Source: an uncultured Bacilli bacterium
GTDB taxonomy: Bacteria > Bacillota_I > Bacilli_A > RF39 > UBA660
NCBI GenBank assembly: GCA_934095865.1
Contig: CAKOKU010000007.1
Span: forward strand, 1-59,814
Direction of reading: 5' to 3'
Length of the DNA: 59,814 nucleotides
The position numbers and the translations under genes were made by a program. The first letter of the stretch is position 1, and each line of letters starts with the position of its first letter. Below are positions 44,605 to 55,323 of this stretch, piece by piece. The notes under the pieces were generated by a model, which did no database searches, had not been told where the DNA came from, and saw only the letters and a list, made by a program, of their open reading frames with translations.

Positions 44605-46623
44605 CTACTCCTTTAAGGCATTTTCTTGCTTTTTGTTTTTCATGTCTTCTACTGCTTCATTCAAAGCATCTTCTACTAATTTTTTATCACTGTCAATCAT
44701 ACTATGACCGATGGAAGCGCCAAAATCATATGGCATATTTTTAAATTCTTTATGTAATTTTTTAATATAACTTACAACTTGTCTTTCATCATAACCAACT
44801 AGATATACTAAAAATTCATTGCCATCAGTTCTAATTATATCTGAGTTATCTAATTGCGTTCTAATCAGAATATTAGCGGCAGCTTTTATTTGTCGATCTC
44901 CATTTTCATAACCTAAAGTATCATTTATTTCTTGAATACGATTTAAGTCAACTACAACCATCGCTTGAGGATAAATGGTATTTCGGTTCCATGAACTAGC
45001 ATTTTCTTTCAAGTAATTACGATTCTTTAATGAAGTTAATTGGTCTATGTATCTTATTTTTTCGTCTCTCTTAATTTTTTTGGAGATTTTTACTTTTTTA
45101 GCACGATGATATAGGATAAAAATTAAGGCTACTAGTAGGACTAAAAAATATAAAATATATTTGGCAATTGTTCCTAATAAAGTTCCACTTTCTAGGGTTT
45201 TAGAATAACTATTTAAGCCTTTAACACGGATTTCATTATAATCAGTTAAACTGATGTACGCTTTAAATAATTTTGAGAATGGGCCTTCTTCTCTTATTTT
45301 GAAGTTATAAGTTTTGTTTAAGCTGCCAGAATAACGAAGGCTGTAACCTTTTAAGGTGGTGTTAGCTAAGTCTAAATAAGTGTCTTCATCAAGAATAACA
45401 ATAGAATTTTTAACTAATTTTTTTAGTTCTGAAGTTCTTTTATAAGTTTTTAAAGTAATATTATTGATATTCTTCAGATTTTCATACAGAATGCTATCTT
45501 GTAAAACATAAACAGTCTGATTTTGTAAAGAATTTAAGGAATTTATAACTACATTGTTACTTTTATCAGCAATAATGCTATATTTAATATCCATTCCGGT
45601 AATAATATTTTGGTAGTTATTAGTTAAGTTATAATAATTAAAATATAAATCAATAGAATTGTTGTTAATAGCATTTGTTAGTAATCTATAATTACGGTAT
45701 TTAACATATTTAAAGTCAATACCAGCCATTTCGCTAAATTCTTTTAGATAGATAGAAACAATGCCACCATAGTTTCCACCAAGAATAATTTCATATGGAT
45801 TATTATTAACAAAGCCATAATTATAAACTCGTGATACTAGATCTTTTTCTTCAGCTTCGCTTAAACCTATACTTTCTACTAGCATTTTTTTTAGCTCAGC
45901 ATTATATGATGTTTTGTATTTTTTATTTTGCCACTTACTATAATATTTTTTAATAATACTACTAAAGTTATCATCTAACATATAATAACCATAATACTTT
46001 TTAATATCACTAAAATTATAAACAATATTATAGTTATTTTTTATGATGTAACTAGCAAATTCAAAACGTGGGACAAGAATATAATCTAAGTCCTTTTGAA
46101 AAGCTGTTTTTAAGTTTTCGTAAGAGTCATAGGTTGTAAAAGTTATACTGGTATTATCCTTAAAGTAACTGGTAATATACTCTTCATCTTGTTTTAAAAT
46201 ACCAACCTTTATATCTTTTATAGAATTAAGGTTATTATAATAAATATATTCTTTCTTTACTAAAACATAGTTGTCGGCATAAAAATTAACAAATTTATCA
46301 CTTAAAGTATTAGTTGTTATAAAGCCGTTTGTAATGTCACTATCTTTAGTAGTATAAGTTACTGGATTTATTTTTAAGTTGTATTCATCTTCCATATCTT
46401 TTAGAAAATCATAAAACAAACCACTACCACTACTACCAAAAACATCTAAATCATTGATGATGTTAACATTTAAAAGAGTTGGTAGGTTACTATTTAACCA
46501 TTTATTTTCTTCCACTGTTAACTTGTTTTCATCATTTAATATATTTATAACTACTAAGGAAGTAATTGTAATAACAATGATTGAAAGAAATGATATCAGA
46601 ATAAATTTAAACTTCTTTGTCAT
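44605..46623 (-). CDS. Substrate-binding-domain sensor with degenerate GGDEF domain
   Basis: 672 aa. N-terminal membrane segment (residues 6-27), two periplasmic-binding-protein-like segments (about 40-245 and 270-470), a second membrane helix (about 488-506), then a diguanylate-cyclase-type domain. DLNRIQEINDTLGYENGDRQ is well kept, but the signature is TDGNEF in place of GGDEF, so cyclase activity is doubtful. It may be a receptor for an amino-acid-like ligand. In an operon with the YihY-like gene and the 46635 gene. Confidence 0.85.
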   Translation of the reverse strand: MTKKFKFILISFLSIIVITITSLVVINILNDENKLTVEENKWLNSNLPTLLNVNIINDLDVFGSSGSGLFYDFLKDMEDEYNLKINPVTYTTKDSDITNGFITTNTLSDKFVNFYADNYVLVKKEYIYYNNLNSIKDIKVGILKQDEEYITSYFKDNTSITFTTYDSYENLKTAFQKDLDYILVPRFEFASYIIKNNYNIVYNFSDIKKYYGYYMLDDNFSSIIKKYYSKWQNKKYKTSYNAELKKMLVESIGLSEAEEKDLVSRVYNYGFVNNNPYEIILGGNYGGIVSIYLKEFSEMAGIDFKYVKYRNYRLLTNAINNNSIDLYFNYYNLTNNYQNIITGMDIKYSIIADKSNNVVINSLNSLQNQTVYVLQDSILYENLKNINNITLKTYKRTSELKKLVKNSIVILDEDTYLDLANTTLKGYSLRYSGSLNKTYNFKIREEGPFSKLFKAYISLTDYNEIRVKGLNSYSKTLESGTLLGTIAKYILYFLVLLVALIFILYHRAKKVKISKKIKRDEKIRYIDQLTSLKNRNYLKENASSWNRNTIYPQAMVVVDLNRIQEINDTLGYENGDRQIKAAANILIRTQLDNSDIIRTDGNEFLVYLVGYDERQVVSYIKKLHKEFKNMPYDFGASIGHSMIDSDKKLVEDALNEAVEDMKNKKQENALKE

Positions 46624-46634
46624 ACTTTACCTTT

Positions 46635-47123
46635 CTAATTTTCAGTTTCACTAGTTGTAGCGTTGTTATTATTCCAGATTAAGTTAGTACCATTAATATT
46701 TTTTGAACCCATAATAGTAAATCCTTCATCTTTTTCGCTTTTTGCACAAACTAATGTATAATGAAGATCATAGAAAGCTTTTTCTTCATCACTAAATTTG
46801 TCGATTGTTTTAACAGCGGCAGCTTTGGCAGCATCAATGTTAGTACCAGCAGCAAAGACTATTCTAATATAGATAATTTTGCCAGTTACAGTAACGGTGG
46901 CATCTTCAACTCCTTTTGATTCTTTAATAAAATTAACTACTTCTTCTTTTTTATTATCTGTTATTTCAACGGTCTCAATACCATCAAGACGGTTACCATA
47001 TTTTGAGCCACCACTACCAAAGTAAAAATATTTAAATAAAAGTGCTACAATCATAATAAAACAAGCAATTATAATTAATAGCATAAAACATATAGCTTTA
47101 TTATTACGAATAAATTTTTTCAT
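46635..47123 (-). CDS. Small membrane-anchored protein, unknown
   Basis: 162 aa. N-terminal helix (about 9-31), then an extracellular alpha/beta domain (VEITDNKKEEVVNFIKESKGVEDATVTVTGKIIYIRIVF) that resembles a heavy-metal-associated or ACT-like fold by pattern only. It ends in an Asn/Thr tail. AGAGGTG precedes the start. It lies 11 bp upstream of the degenerate GGDEF gene. Confidence 0.65.
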   Translation of the reverse strand: MKKFIRNNKAICFMLLIIIACFIMIVALLFKYFYFGSGGSKYGNRLDGIETVEITDNKKEEVVNFIKESKGVEDATVTVTGKIIYIRIVFAAGTNIDAAKAAAVKTIDKFSDEEKAFYDLHYTLVCAKSEKDEGFTIMGSKNINGTNLIWNNNNATTSETEN

Positions 47124-47208
47124 AATTACACCTCTTCTGTAAGATTCATTATACTACATATATTTTTGTTTGACTAGATTTTAGTCATTGAGCCTTAAGG
47201 CCGGAAAA

Positions 47209-49194
47209 TTATTTTAGATTATTCTCTAAATCTTCTGGTGTCCAAATGGTTAAGTTTAAATTTTTAGCTTTTTCATATTTAGAACCAGGATTTTCGCCAA
47301 CAATTACGACGTCTGTTTTTTTACTGACTGATTCAACCGTATAGCCACCACGTAGTTCAATTTCATGCTTAATTTCATCTCTACTACGACCGGCAATAGT
47401 ACCGGTAATTACAAATTTCTTGTCTTGGAAAGCAGGATTATTAATGACTTTATCACCAATATATTGCATATTTACGCCAAATTCTTCTAATTTAGAAATC
47501 AATATTCTATTTTTAGGATTATCAAAATAATTAGTAATATTTTTAGCTAAAACACTGCCAATATCTTTAATGGTTTGTAATTCTTCATAATTAGCATTCA
47601 TTAAATTACGGATGTCTCCATATTTACGGGCTAAAAGTTTAGCTGATTTAATACCAATACCACTAATGCCAAGACCGTTTAGTAGGCGCTCTAGGGAATT
47701 ATTTTTACTTTGTTCAATTGAAATTAATAAGTTACTGACAGATTTATTACCAAACCCTTCTAATTCAATTAAGTCTTCTCTATCTTTATTTAAGGTATAA
47801 ATATCAGGAATATCTTTAATTAACCCCATATTATAAAAGTCTTCAACTATTTGCTCACCTAGACCTTCAATATTCATGGCATCACGAGAAATAAAATGAA
47901 TTAAACTATTAATTTGACGAGCTGGACATAGTTCATTTGGACAATATAAATCAATCTTAGATTCAGTTAGTTCGAGCTTAGTTTTGCAGATTGGGCACTC
48001 TTTAATCATCTGATAATCTTTAACGCTGTCGCGGCGTTCTAAAACTGGACCAACTACTTCTGGTATTACATCACCGGCTTTATGAAGATAAACATAGTCA
48101 CCTATTTTTAAATCTTTACTTTGAATATATGGATAATTATGCAAAGTTGCTCTTCTGATTGTGGAACCTGCTACTTTGATTGGCTCTAAGACTGCATTAG
48201 GTGTTATCTGACCCGTACGGCCAACGGTACAAACAATGTCTGTAAGCTTAGTAATAACTTTTTCAGCTGGAAATTTATACGCAACTGCCCATTTAGGATA
48301 TTTTACCGTATTTCCAAGAATTTTTTGACTTGCCAAATCATTTACTTTAATAACAATTCCATCGATTTCATAAGGTAGTTCTGGACGATGAACAGTCCAA
48401 TAGTCGATGTATTTTAAAACTTCATCTATATTTTTACAAATACGATTATTAGGATTGGTTGGAAGGCCACAAGATGCTAGTAAATCAATGGTTTGACTAT
48501 GCTTTTGTAAGTTAGTATTTGGTAAATGATATAAAACAATATCTAATTTTCTTTCTTTAGATATTTTACTATCTAGCTGTCTGATGGAGCCGGCGGCAGC
48601 ATTACGTGGGTTTTGAAACAATGGTTCGTTAGCGGCTTGACGTTTGGCATTTAATTCATTAAACACCTTTTTGGTCATGTAAATTTCGCCACGTACTTCT
48701 AAGTCAATATTTTTATGTAAACTAAGGGGTAGTTTTTTTATAGTTCGAACATTGTGGGTAATGTCTTCACCAATTACACCATCTCCACGAGTAGCTGCTG
48801 ATACAAATTGGCCATTTTTATAAATTAAAGAAACAGCTAAGCCATCCATTTTTAATTCACAGACATATTCAGGATTAGGAACTTCTTTTTGTACTCTACT
48901 ATCAAAATCACGAAGCTCATCGTAATTAAAAACATCGGCTAAACTAAACATTGGCGTTGGATGAGTTACTTTTTTAAATTCAGCAATTACCTCGTTACCG
49001 ACCTTACTTGTTGGCGAATTAGAAAGCTTAAATTCAGGATATTTGGCTTCTAATTTAATTAATTCATCCATTAGAGAATCGTATTCATTATCTGTTAGTG
49101 TTGGGTTATCATTAACATAATATAAAACATTAGCTTTATTAAGAGTATCTGTCAAATATTCTATTCTTTTTTTTATATCTTCATTATTTATCAT
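47209..49194 (-). CDS. ligA: NAD-dependent DNA ligase
   Basis: 661 aa, usual length. Adenylation Lys in CELKMDGLAVSLIY, NAD motifs RGDGVIGEDITHNVRTI and EIDGIVIKVND, four-Cys zinc finger (CPIC..C.NELC), helix-hairpin-helix repeats and a C-terminal BRCT domain (KKFVITGTIAGRSRDEIK). Seals nicks in replication and repair. Confidence 0.97.
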   Translation of the reverse strand: MINNEDIKKRIEYLTDTLNKANVLYYVNDNPTLTDNEYDSLMDELIKLEAKYPEFKLSNSPTSKVGNEVIAEFKKVTHPTPMFSLADVFNYDELRDFDSRVQKEVPNPEYVCELKMDGLAVSLIYKNGQFVSAATRGDGVIGEDITHNVRTIKKLPLSLHKNIDLEVRGEIYMTKKVFNELNAKRQAANEPLFQNPRNAAAGSIRQLDSKISKERKLDIVLYHLPNTNLQKHSQTIDLLASCGLPTNPNNRICKNIDEVLKYIDYWTVHRPELPYEIDGIVIKVNDLASQKILGNTVKYPKWAVAYKFPAEKVITKLTDIVCTVGRTGQITPNAVLEPIKVAGSTIRRATLHNYPYIQSKDLKIGDYVYLHKAGDVIPEVVGPVLERRDSVKDYQMIKECPICKTKLELTESKIDLYCPNELCPARQINSLIHFISRDAMNIEGLGEQIVEDFYNMGLIKDIPDIYTLNKDREDLIELEGFGNKSVSNLLISIEQSKNNSLERLLNGLGISGIGIKSAKLLARKYGDIRNLMNANYEELQTIKDIGSVLAKNITNYFDNPKNRILISKLEEFGVNMQYIGDKVINNPAFQDKKFVITGTIAGRSRDEIKHEIELRGGYTVESVSKKTDVVIVGENPGSKYEKAKNLNLTIWTPEDLENNLK

Positions 49195-49286
49195 AAGTTT
49201 AATTAGTTTTCCTAGATTTAAACTAGGTAATAACTAGCTCCTCTCTTAATTATATTTTAGCACAATTTTTTTATTATTCTAAAGAA

Positions 49287-49323
49287 AAAATGCAATAGCC
49301 TTAATAAAAACTATTTGCATTTT
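49287..49323 (-). terminator. Terminator of topA
   Basis: Stem AAATGCAAATAG/CTATT-GCATTT with one bulge, then six Ts on the minus strand, at the topA stop. Confidence 0.75.
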
Positions 49324-49326
49324 AAT

Positions 49327-51360
49327 TTACTTTTCATAATCACAATCTTGGTTTGAACATGTAATTTTAGCACCCTTTTTTACTAAAATACTGTTGCAAT
49401 TTGGACATTTTTCATTGATTGGTTCGTACCAGGTTGCAAAATCACATTTTGGATAATTTGAACAGCCATAGAAATCTTTACCTTTTCTGGTCTTCTTTTT
49501 TAAGATTTTACCATCACATTTTGGACAATCCATAATCTCAATTTGAACAGGCTTTTCCTTTTTTATATATTTACACGTTGGATAATTTGAGCAAGCGGTA
49601 AAATTACCAAAGCGACCATGACGAATAACAAGTGGACTGTTACATTCAGGACATACTTCTCCAGTTTCTTGGGCTGGCTTTTTTTCCATCTTATGGAAGG
49701 CATCTTCTACTAGTGGTTCAAACTTATTGTAAAAATTCTTCAAAACCTCTACATTATCTTGTTTAGCATCCGCAATTAAGTCTAAGTCTGACTCCATATT
49801 TGCCGTATATTTAACGTTAACAATACTACTAAAATATTCTTGTAATTTATCTGTTGTTTCAATCCCAATCTCGGTTGGAACAAATTTCTTGTCTTCTAGT
49901 TTTACATAATCTCTTGTTTTTAAGGTATCTAGAATGGTAGCATAAGTACTTGGACGACCGATTCCTAAGGTTTCTAATTCTTTTATAAGGCTACTTTCGG
50001 TGTATCTAGCCACTGGTTTAGTAAAATGTTGAGCGCTAATGATGTCTTGACTGGTTAATAATGAGTTTTCTTTTATTGTTGGTAGAATAACATCTTCTTG
50101 GTCTTCATATTTAGCATATACTTTTAAATAACCATCAAATGTAAGAATAGCACCAGTAGTCTTGAATTTATAATTGTTATTATCCAAAATAACTGTGGTA
50201 CTTTGAACTTTTGCATCAGCCATTAAACTGGATAATGTTTTATAATAAATTAGACTATATAATTTATATTCATCTGGAGTTAGGTGGCTTTTTATAGATT
50301 CTGGAGAGCGATTTATAGAAGTAGGACGAATACCTTCATGGGCATCTTGAATATTATCTGATTTTTTGCCGAACTTAACGGAGCCAACATACTCTTTGCC
50401 ATAAGTTTCTTCAATATAAAGAAGGGTATCATTAATAAATAATGGCGACATACGAACTGAATCAGTACGCATATAAGTTATAAGACCAATAGTTTCACTA
50501 CCTATGTCTATACCTTCATATAATTTTTGAGCAATTCGCATGGTCTTGGAAGAAGAAAAACCTAGTTTATTAACAGCTGTTTGTTGCAAAGTTGAAGTTT
50601 TAAAAATAGGTTTAGATGGACGTTTTTTACTCTTTTTAGTAACGCTTTCAACATTAAAGGTTGTACTTAATTTAGCTAAAATATTATTGGCTTCTTCTTG
50701 ATTGTTTATTTTTATATCTTTATCTTCGTACTTAGATAAATCAGCATCAAAGTCCTCAAATTTAGCGGTTATACTCCAATATTCCTCGGGTATAAAAGCT
50801 TGAATTTCTCGTTCACGATCAACGATTAATTTTAGAGCGACAGACTGAACGCGGCCTGCTGATTTACCACCTGTTTTTGATTGCATAAGTTTTGATAATC
50901 TAAAACCAATAATACGATCTAACATTCTTCTTGTTTCTTGGGATTTAACTAAATCATTATCAATTTTCCTGGGATGATTTAAAGCTTCGAGAACGGCGGG
51001 CTTAGTTATTTCGTGAAACTCAATGCGGTCATAGTCGTTATCTTTTAATTTTAAAGTATCATATAGATGCCAAGAGATGGCCTCACCTTCACGGTCTGGG
51101 TCGCTGGCTAGATAAACCCTATCTGCTTCCTTAACATCTTTTTTCAATTCTTTGATAGTGCTAGATTTGCCTTTAATAGCAACATAATCAGGCTTAAAAT
51201 TTTGTTCGACATCAATGCCAAGTCCAAACTTGCCTTTAGTTGACAAATCTCTGATATGGCCTTTGCTGGACACTACTTTATATTCACTGCCTAGGTATTT
51301 TTCAATTGTTTTACTTTTAGCAGGTGATTCTACTATTACTAACTTTTTTTTATTTTGCAT
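49327..51360 (-). CDS. topA: DNA topoisomerase I
   Basis: 677 aa. TOPRIM IVESPAKSKTIEKYLG and ASDPDREGEAISWHL; catalytic Tyr in GLITYMRTDSVRMS; C-terminal Cys4 zinc ribbons (CPECNSPLVIRHGRFGNFTACSNYP-type; three are seen). Relaxes negative supercoils. Confidence 0.97.
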   Translation of the reverse strand: MQNKKKLVIVESPAKSKTIEKYLGSEYKVVSSKGHIRDLSTKGKFGLGIDVEQNFKPDYVAIKGKSSTIKELKKDVKEADRVYLASDPDREGEAISWHLYDTLKLKDNDYDRIEFHEITKPAVLEALNHPRKIDNDLVKSQETRRMLDRIIGFRLSKLMQSKTGGKSAGRVQSVALKLIVDREREIQAFIPEEYWSITAKFEDFDADLSKYEDKDIKINNQEEANNILAKLSTTFNVESVTKKSKKRPSKPIFKTSTLQQTAVNKLGFSSSKTMRIAQKLYEGIDIGSETIGLITYMRTDSVRMSPLFINDTLLYIEETYGKEYVGSVKFGKKSDNIQDAHEGIRPTSINRSPESIKSHLTPDEYKLYSLIYYKTLSSLMADAKVQSTTVILDNNNYKFKTTGAILTFDGYLKVYAKYEDQEDVILPTIKENSLLTSQDIISAQHFTKPVARYTESSLIKELETLGIGRPSTYATILDTLKTRDYVKLEDKKFVPTEIGIETTDKLQEYFSSIVNVKYTANMESDLDLIADAKQDNVEVLKNFYNKFEPLVEDAFHKMEKKPAQETGEVCPECNSPLVIRHGRFGNFTACSNYPTCKYIKKEKPVQIEIMDCPKCDGKILKKKTRKGKDFYGCSNYPKCDFATWYEPINEKCPNCNSILVKKGAKITCSNQDCDYEK

Positions 51361-51556
51361 AAAATCATTCTTTCTATTTTATAATTTTTTATTTTTCCAT
51401 TAACTGGTTATATTTTTTGTAACGAGGTAATAGTAACATAGTATTTTTTGAAAAGCAATATTTTTTAATATTTTATAGTTTTTAAGATGGACTCTGTATT
51501 AAAGTTATTTTTTAGGATAATAAATTTAGTTTTAGCATTTTTTGAAATTTAAAAAA

Positions 51557-51579
51557 GCAAACGGATACTTCTCGTTTAC
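51557..51579 (-). terminator. Terminator of the LTA synthase-like gene
   Basis: Stem GTAAACG/CGTTTGC with a six-T run on the minus strand. The rest of the 266-bp gap (51361-51626) is AT-rich and shows nothing recognisable. Confidence 0.65.
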
Positions 51580-51626
51580 TTCTATTATTTCATTTTTGAT
51601 AAATTAAATTGTGTTCTTGATCATTG

Positions 51627-53639
51627 CTATATTTTTCTTTCAGTGTCATTACTCCTATTTTTCTTTAAAATATTTTCTAAATAAGCAAAATAATTAGTCT
51701 TGATAGCCAAGTTATCCATTTTTATTTCATTACGTACTTTGGTATTGATAGCAAGTATTTCTTCATCAGTATATTTTTCATCACCAATATAATTAATTTT
51801 ACTCTTTGTTGCATCATAATAAGCAATATTTGTACGCCATGAACCATCTGAGAATACTACTACGCCTTGATAAGAGTCACTTAGAAGGTCAGTTCCCGCA
51901 TATAATCTTGGGTCGTAATCTAAATTAAAGAGATTAGCAAGAGTTGGTAAAATATTAACAAAACTAGTATATTCATCATATTTTTTAGCTTCTAAAGATG
52001 GATTATAAATAACAAATGGCGTACGGTCAATATCTGCATTACTTGAGATATCATATTTAGCAATAGCAGCGTAATCATCGTCACTTAGGCCATATGGATA
52101 ATGGTCAGCAAATAACATAATTACTGTATCTTCTAATTTACCACTAGCTTCTAGTTCATCTAAAAGTTCACCTAAGGCATCGTCAAAAGTTTTTAATTTT
52201 GACATATATCTCTTAGTAGTAATTGGCCATGTTTCATCTTTAAATAGACTAAGGTTTGCATCGCCGGTTTTACTTGAGTAGTTATAAGTCATATGTGTTG
52301 TAACAGTAGTTAGCCAAGCCATAAATTTATCTTCATTAATAAAGTTAGGAGTAGCTTTTTCAATAAATTCTTTGTCACTTGGCCAAGGTTGGTACTCGCT
52401 TCCTAGTTTGATTCCTAATTTATTAACATCGTAGTAATTCATACTACCCATATTAGGATGATAGATGCTGCGAACATAGAAATGGTCAGTATAGTCATGA
52501 TAACTACTTGTTTTATAATTAGCATTATTAAAAAGATTAAAAATAGTTTCAAAATAAGTATTATCTTTGTAAGTATTTACGGTGCAAGTATTATTTATTG
52601 GGTATAAAGAAGTAATTCCAGTCATCTCATTATTACCTGTTGAGCAGGCATTTCTTGGAGAGAAGGCATTTTCCCATGACCAGCCATTATTATATATCTT
52701 AGCAAAGTTTGGAAAATATTCTGGATAATTTTTAATAATATTGCCACCAGATTCTAACATTATGACAACTAAATTTTTGCCTTCGAATAAACCTGTATAA
52801 TCATTTTTACTAGTTATTTCTTTACTCATAAAATAATTATTTAAAGTCTTATAATCTTTATTTTTTTCGGTTTCATTAGCGGCTTCCCAGGCAGTATCAT
52901 CTATTATTCTAGTTAAATCTGTTGTTTCACCAGTCTGTTCTTGTTTAACAAAAGTTTCTACGGTGGCTTCCTCTTTAATGATTAATGATTTTATATCTAA
53001 AAATTCATAACCTAGAACGCCAAATTGGCTAACGGCAACATTCTGCATAGAGGGATTTTTAAATAATTCTTTATTACTAACGATTTGTAATTTATCCTGC
53101 ATGAATGAAACACTTAAGCTGCCATAATAGAAAATGATATTAAGGATTAGTAAAATGAAAAGAGCAATTCTATTTTTTTTGAAATTGTAATGATATTTAT
53201 CTGAAATTAGTTTTTTATCAAAGAAGATAAAATAAATTATGAAGATAACAGGAATAATTAGTAGAGAGTAAAGCCAGGGATTTAAACTGGAAAAGAAATC
53301 AGCGATGAAATATTCAACGGCATTAGCTTGACTAGCTGTATTTAAGGACATATAAGTTCCTAAATAACCATACATTCCTCCTTGGAATATCATTAGAATG
53401 CTTACAATAACAAAAAGAATGTTGGTTATAATATTACTATATTTTCTTTTTAAAAAGCTAATTGGTATGGTGATTAGACAACCTAAAATTAAACTGCCCA
53501 AGAAGATACGAATGCTTGCCTGCGTAAAGACGGGTAAACCCATTATTACTTTAAACAACATTTCAAAAAGAAAAAGACCTAAAGTTATAAATGTTGTGTA
53601 ACGAATTACTTTATTATTATAAATTTTTTTTAACATCAT
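51627..53639 (-). CDS. LTA synthase-like sulfatase-fold membrane enzyme
   Basis: 670 aa. Five N-terminal membrane helices (to about residue 175) and an extracellular sulfatase-fold domain: VVIMLESGGN, PRNACSTGNNEMTGITSLYP (catalytic Thr/Ser region), SSYHDY, TTHMTYNY and LFADHYPYG. Family members polymerise glycerol phosphate from phosphatidylglycerol. The size fits LtaS-type enzymes; the exact product is unproven. Confidence 0.88.
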   Translation of the reverse strand: MMLKKIYNNKVIRYTTFITLGLFLFEMLFKVIMGLPVFTQASIRIFLGSLILGCLITIPISFLKRKYSNIITNILFVIVSILMIFQGGMYGYLGTYMSLNTASQANAVEYFIADFFSSLNPWLYSLLIIPVIFIIYFIFFDKKLISDKYHYNFKKNRIALFILLILNIIFYYGSLSVSFMQDKLQIVSNKELFKNPSMQNVAVSQFGVLGYEFLDIKSLIIKEEATVETFVKQEQTGETTDLTRIIDDTAWEAANETEKNKDYKTLNNYFMSKEITSKNDYTGLFEGKNLVVIMLESGGNIIKNYPEYFPNFAKIYNNGWSWENAFSPRNACSTGNNEMTGITSLYPINNTCTVNTYKDNTYFETIFNLFNNANYKTSSYHDYTDHFYVRSIYHPNMGSMNYYDVNKLGIKLGSEYQPWPSDKEFIEKATPNFINEDKFMAWLTTVTTHMTYNYSSKTGDANLSLFKDETWPITTKRYMSKLKTFDDALGELLDELEASGKLEDTVIMLFADHYPYGLSDDDYAAIAKYDISSNADIDRTPFVIYNPSLEAKKYDEYTSFVNILPTLANLFNLDYDPRLYAGTDLLSDSYQGVVVFSDGSWRTNIAYYDATKSKINYIGDEKYTDEEILAINTKVRNEIKMDNLAIKTNYFAYLENILKKNRSNDTERKI

Positions 53640-53695
53640 ACTACTCTCCTCTATTTTATAAAAAATTAAAGTTTTAAATTGGGGTGCGCTAAGTT

Positions 53696-54418
53696 TTATT
53701 TTTTGTATTTTTTTACTGGTCCATAACTGAAACGGTAGTTATCTAAGGGACCATATTTTTCTAACATTTCTAAATGAAATTTGGTTGGATATCCTTTATG
53801 TTTTTTAAAGCCGTACATTGGATAAAGAGAATCTAAATCATCCATCATATGATCTCTTGTTACTTTGGCTACAATGCTAGCAGCAGCGATGGATGCAGAT
53901 GTAGCATCTCCATGGATGATACTTGTATTGGGAACATCTAAATTAAGAGGCATGGCATCAATTAAAACGTGTTCTGGCTTTATTTTTAGAGAATTAATTG
54001 CTTCATACATAGCTAATTTTGTAGCTTCATATATATTAATTTCGTCAATTGTTTTGGCATCTATCATACCCACTCCGTAACTGATAGCATCTTTTATGAT
54101 TTTAGGATATAATTCTTCACGTTTTTTTTCGCTTAATTTTTTAGAATCATTTAACCCTTCTAAATGATAATTAATTGGTAAAATAACAGCTGCTGCTACT
54201 ACTGGACCTACTAAAGGGCCACGACCTACTTCATCAACACCACAGATAAAACGAATGCCTTTTTTATATAATTCTTTTTCATATTTTAATAAGTCGATTT
54301 GGGCTTTAATTTTTTTAACTTTGGTTGTCTTTTTGGGACTACTTTTAATAATTGCTTTTTTAGTCTTTTCTTTGGGTTGGGAACTATCTAATGTTTTTTC
54401 TTTAGTTTGCGATTTCAT
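53696..54418 (-). CDS. rnhB: Ribonuclease HII
   Basis: 240 aa. Lys-rich N-terminal extension of about 45 residues, then FICGVDEVGRGPLVGPVVAAAVIL (DE active site), LIDAMPLNL, GDATSASIAAASIVAKVTRD and HKGYPTKFH. Removes RNA from DNA-RNA hybrids. Overlaps ylqF by 17 bp, the conserved ylqF-rnhB pairing. Confidence 0.96.
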   Translation of the reverse strand: MKSQTKEKTLDSSQPKEKTKKAIIKSSPKKTTKVKKIKAQIDLLKYEKELYKKGIRFICGVDEVGRGPLVGPVVAAAVILPINYHLEGLNDSKKLSEKKREELYPKIIKDAISYGVGMIDAKTIDEINIYEATKLAMYEAINSLKIKPEHVLIDAMPLNLDVPNTSIIHGDATSASIAAASIVAKVTRDHMMDDLDSLYPMYGFKKHKGYPTKFHLEMLEKYGPLDNYRFSYGPVKKYKK

Positions 54419-55304
54419 TTTGGGCCTCTACTTCATATTCTTCTACTTTATCAAAAGTTATACCTTTTATTTTTTCTAATTTTATGTCATTAATTATTGT
54501 CGTACTTACTCTTTTATAATCGACTTCGCCGCCACGCATTAAAGCTCCAGTTTTTTTAGCAATAGTCTGATAAGCGATGTCATAATCATCTAGTATATCA
54601 AGATTATAACGCATTTTTAAAACTTCTGGATAATATTTTGCTAATTTTGTTAAAATATGACAGGCAACTTTACTTGTGGGAATAATTTCTTCCTTGATGG
54701 CACTCATACTGGCAAGATTTAGAGCGATTTCATCTTGTTCAAGTTTAGGCCATAAAATACCTGGGGTATCTAAAATGACAATGTTACTTTTAGTCTTTAA
54801 CCAAGTAAGGCTTTTGGTTACTCCTGGTAAATTACCTACTTTGGCTGATTTATTATTAGCTAATCTATTTATTAGAGTTGATTTGCCTACATTAGGAATG
54901 CCTATGATAGCAACGTGAATTAAATCACTGTTATTACCTTTATTTTTCTTTTTAGCTAATTTTTCTTGCATACACTGATTAGTAATATTAACTAATTTTT
55001 TTATATCATCTTTAGTATTGGCTAAGCTAACTACATTATATCCTTTTGTTTCATAGTACTTTTGCCATTTAATAGTATCATTGGGATCAGCTAAGTCGGC
55101 TTTTGTCATAATAAGGATTCTTGGCTTATTTTTTAATATGGAACTCGCATTATCTATTTTGGATGAAACGGGAATTCTGGCGTCTACTAATTCATAGACA
55201 ACGTCGATTAAATCAGCTTTTTCTTCTAGTATTTTTTTGGTTTTAACCATGTGGCCTGGGTACCAGTTAATCGAAGTCTTAGGAAAACTTTTTTCTTCAC
55301 TCAT
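54402..55304 (-). CDS. ylqF: Ribosome biogenesis GTPase YlqF/RbgA
   Basis: 300 aa circularly permuted GTPase: INWYPGHMVKTKK, MTKADLAD (G4 first), GIPNVGKSTLINRLA (G1) and DTPGILWP (G3). Acts in late 50S assembly. AAAAGGAGCG precedes the start. The usual upstream rplS/lepB genes are absent; the suspected mobile island starts 20 bp upstream. Confidence 0.96.
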   Translation of the reverse strand: MSEEKSFPKTSINWYPGHMVKTKKILEEKADLIDVVYELVDARIPVSSKIDNASSILKNKPRILIMTKADLADPNDTIKWQKYYETKGYNVVSLANTKDDIKKLVNITNQCMQEKLAKKKNKGNNSDLIHVAIIGIPNVGKSTLINRLANNKSAKVGNLPGVTKSLTWLKTKSNIVILDTPGILWPKLEQDEIALNLASMSAIKEEIIPTSKVACHILTKLAKYYPEVLKMRYNLDILDDYDIAYQTIAKKTGALMRGGEVDYKRVSTTIINDIKLEKIKGITFDKVEEYEVEAQNEIAN

Positions 55305-55323
55305 TTTTATCGCTCCTTTTGCT

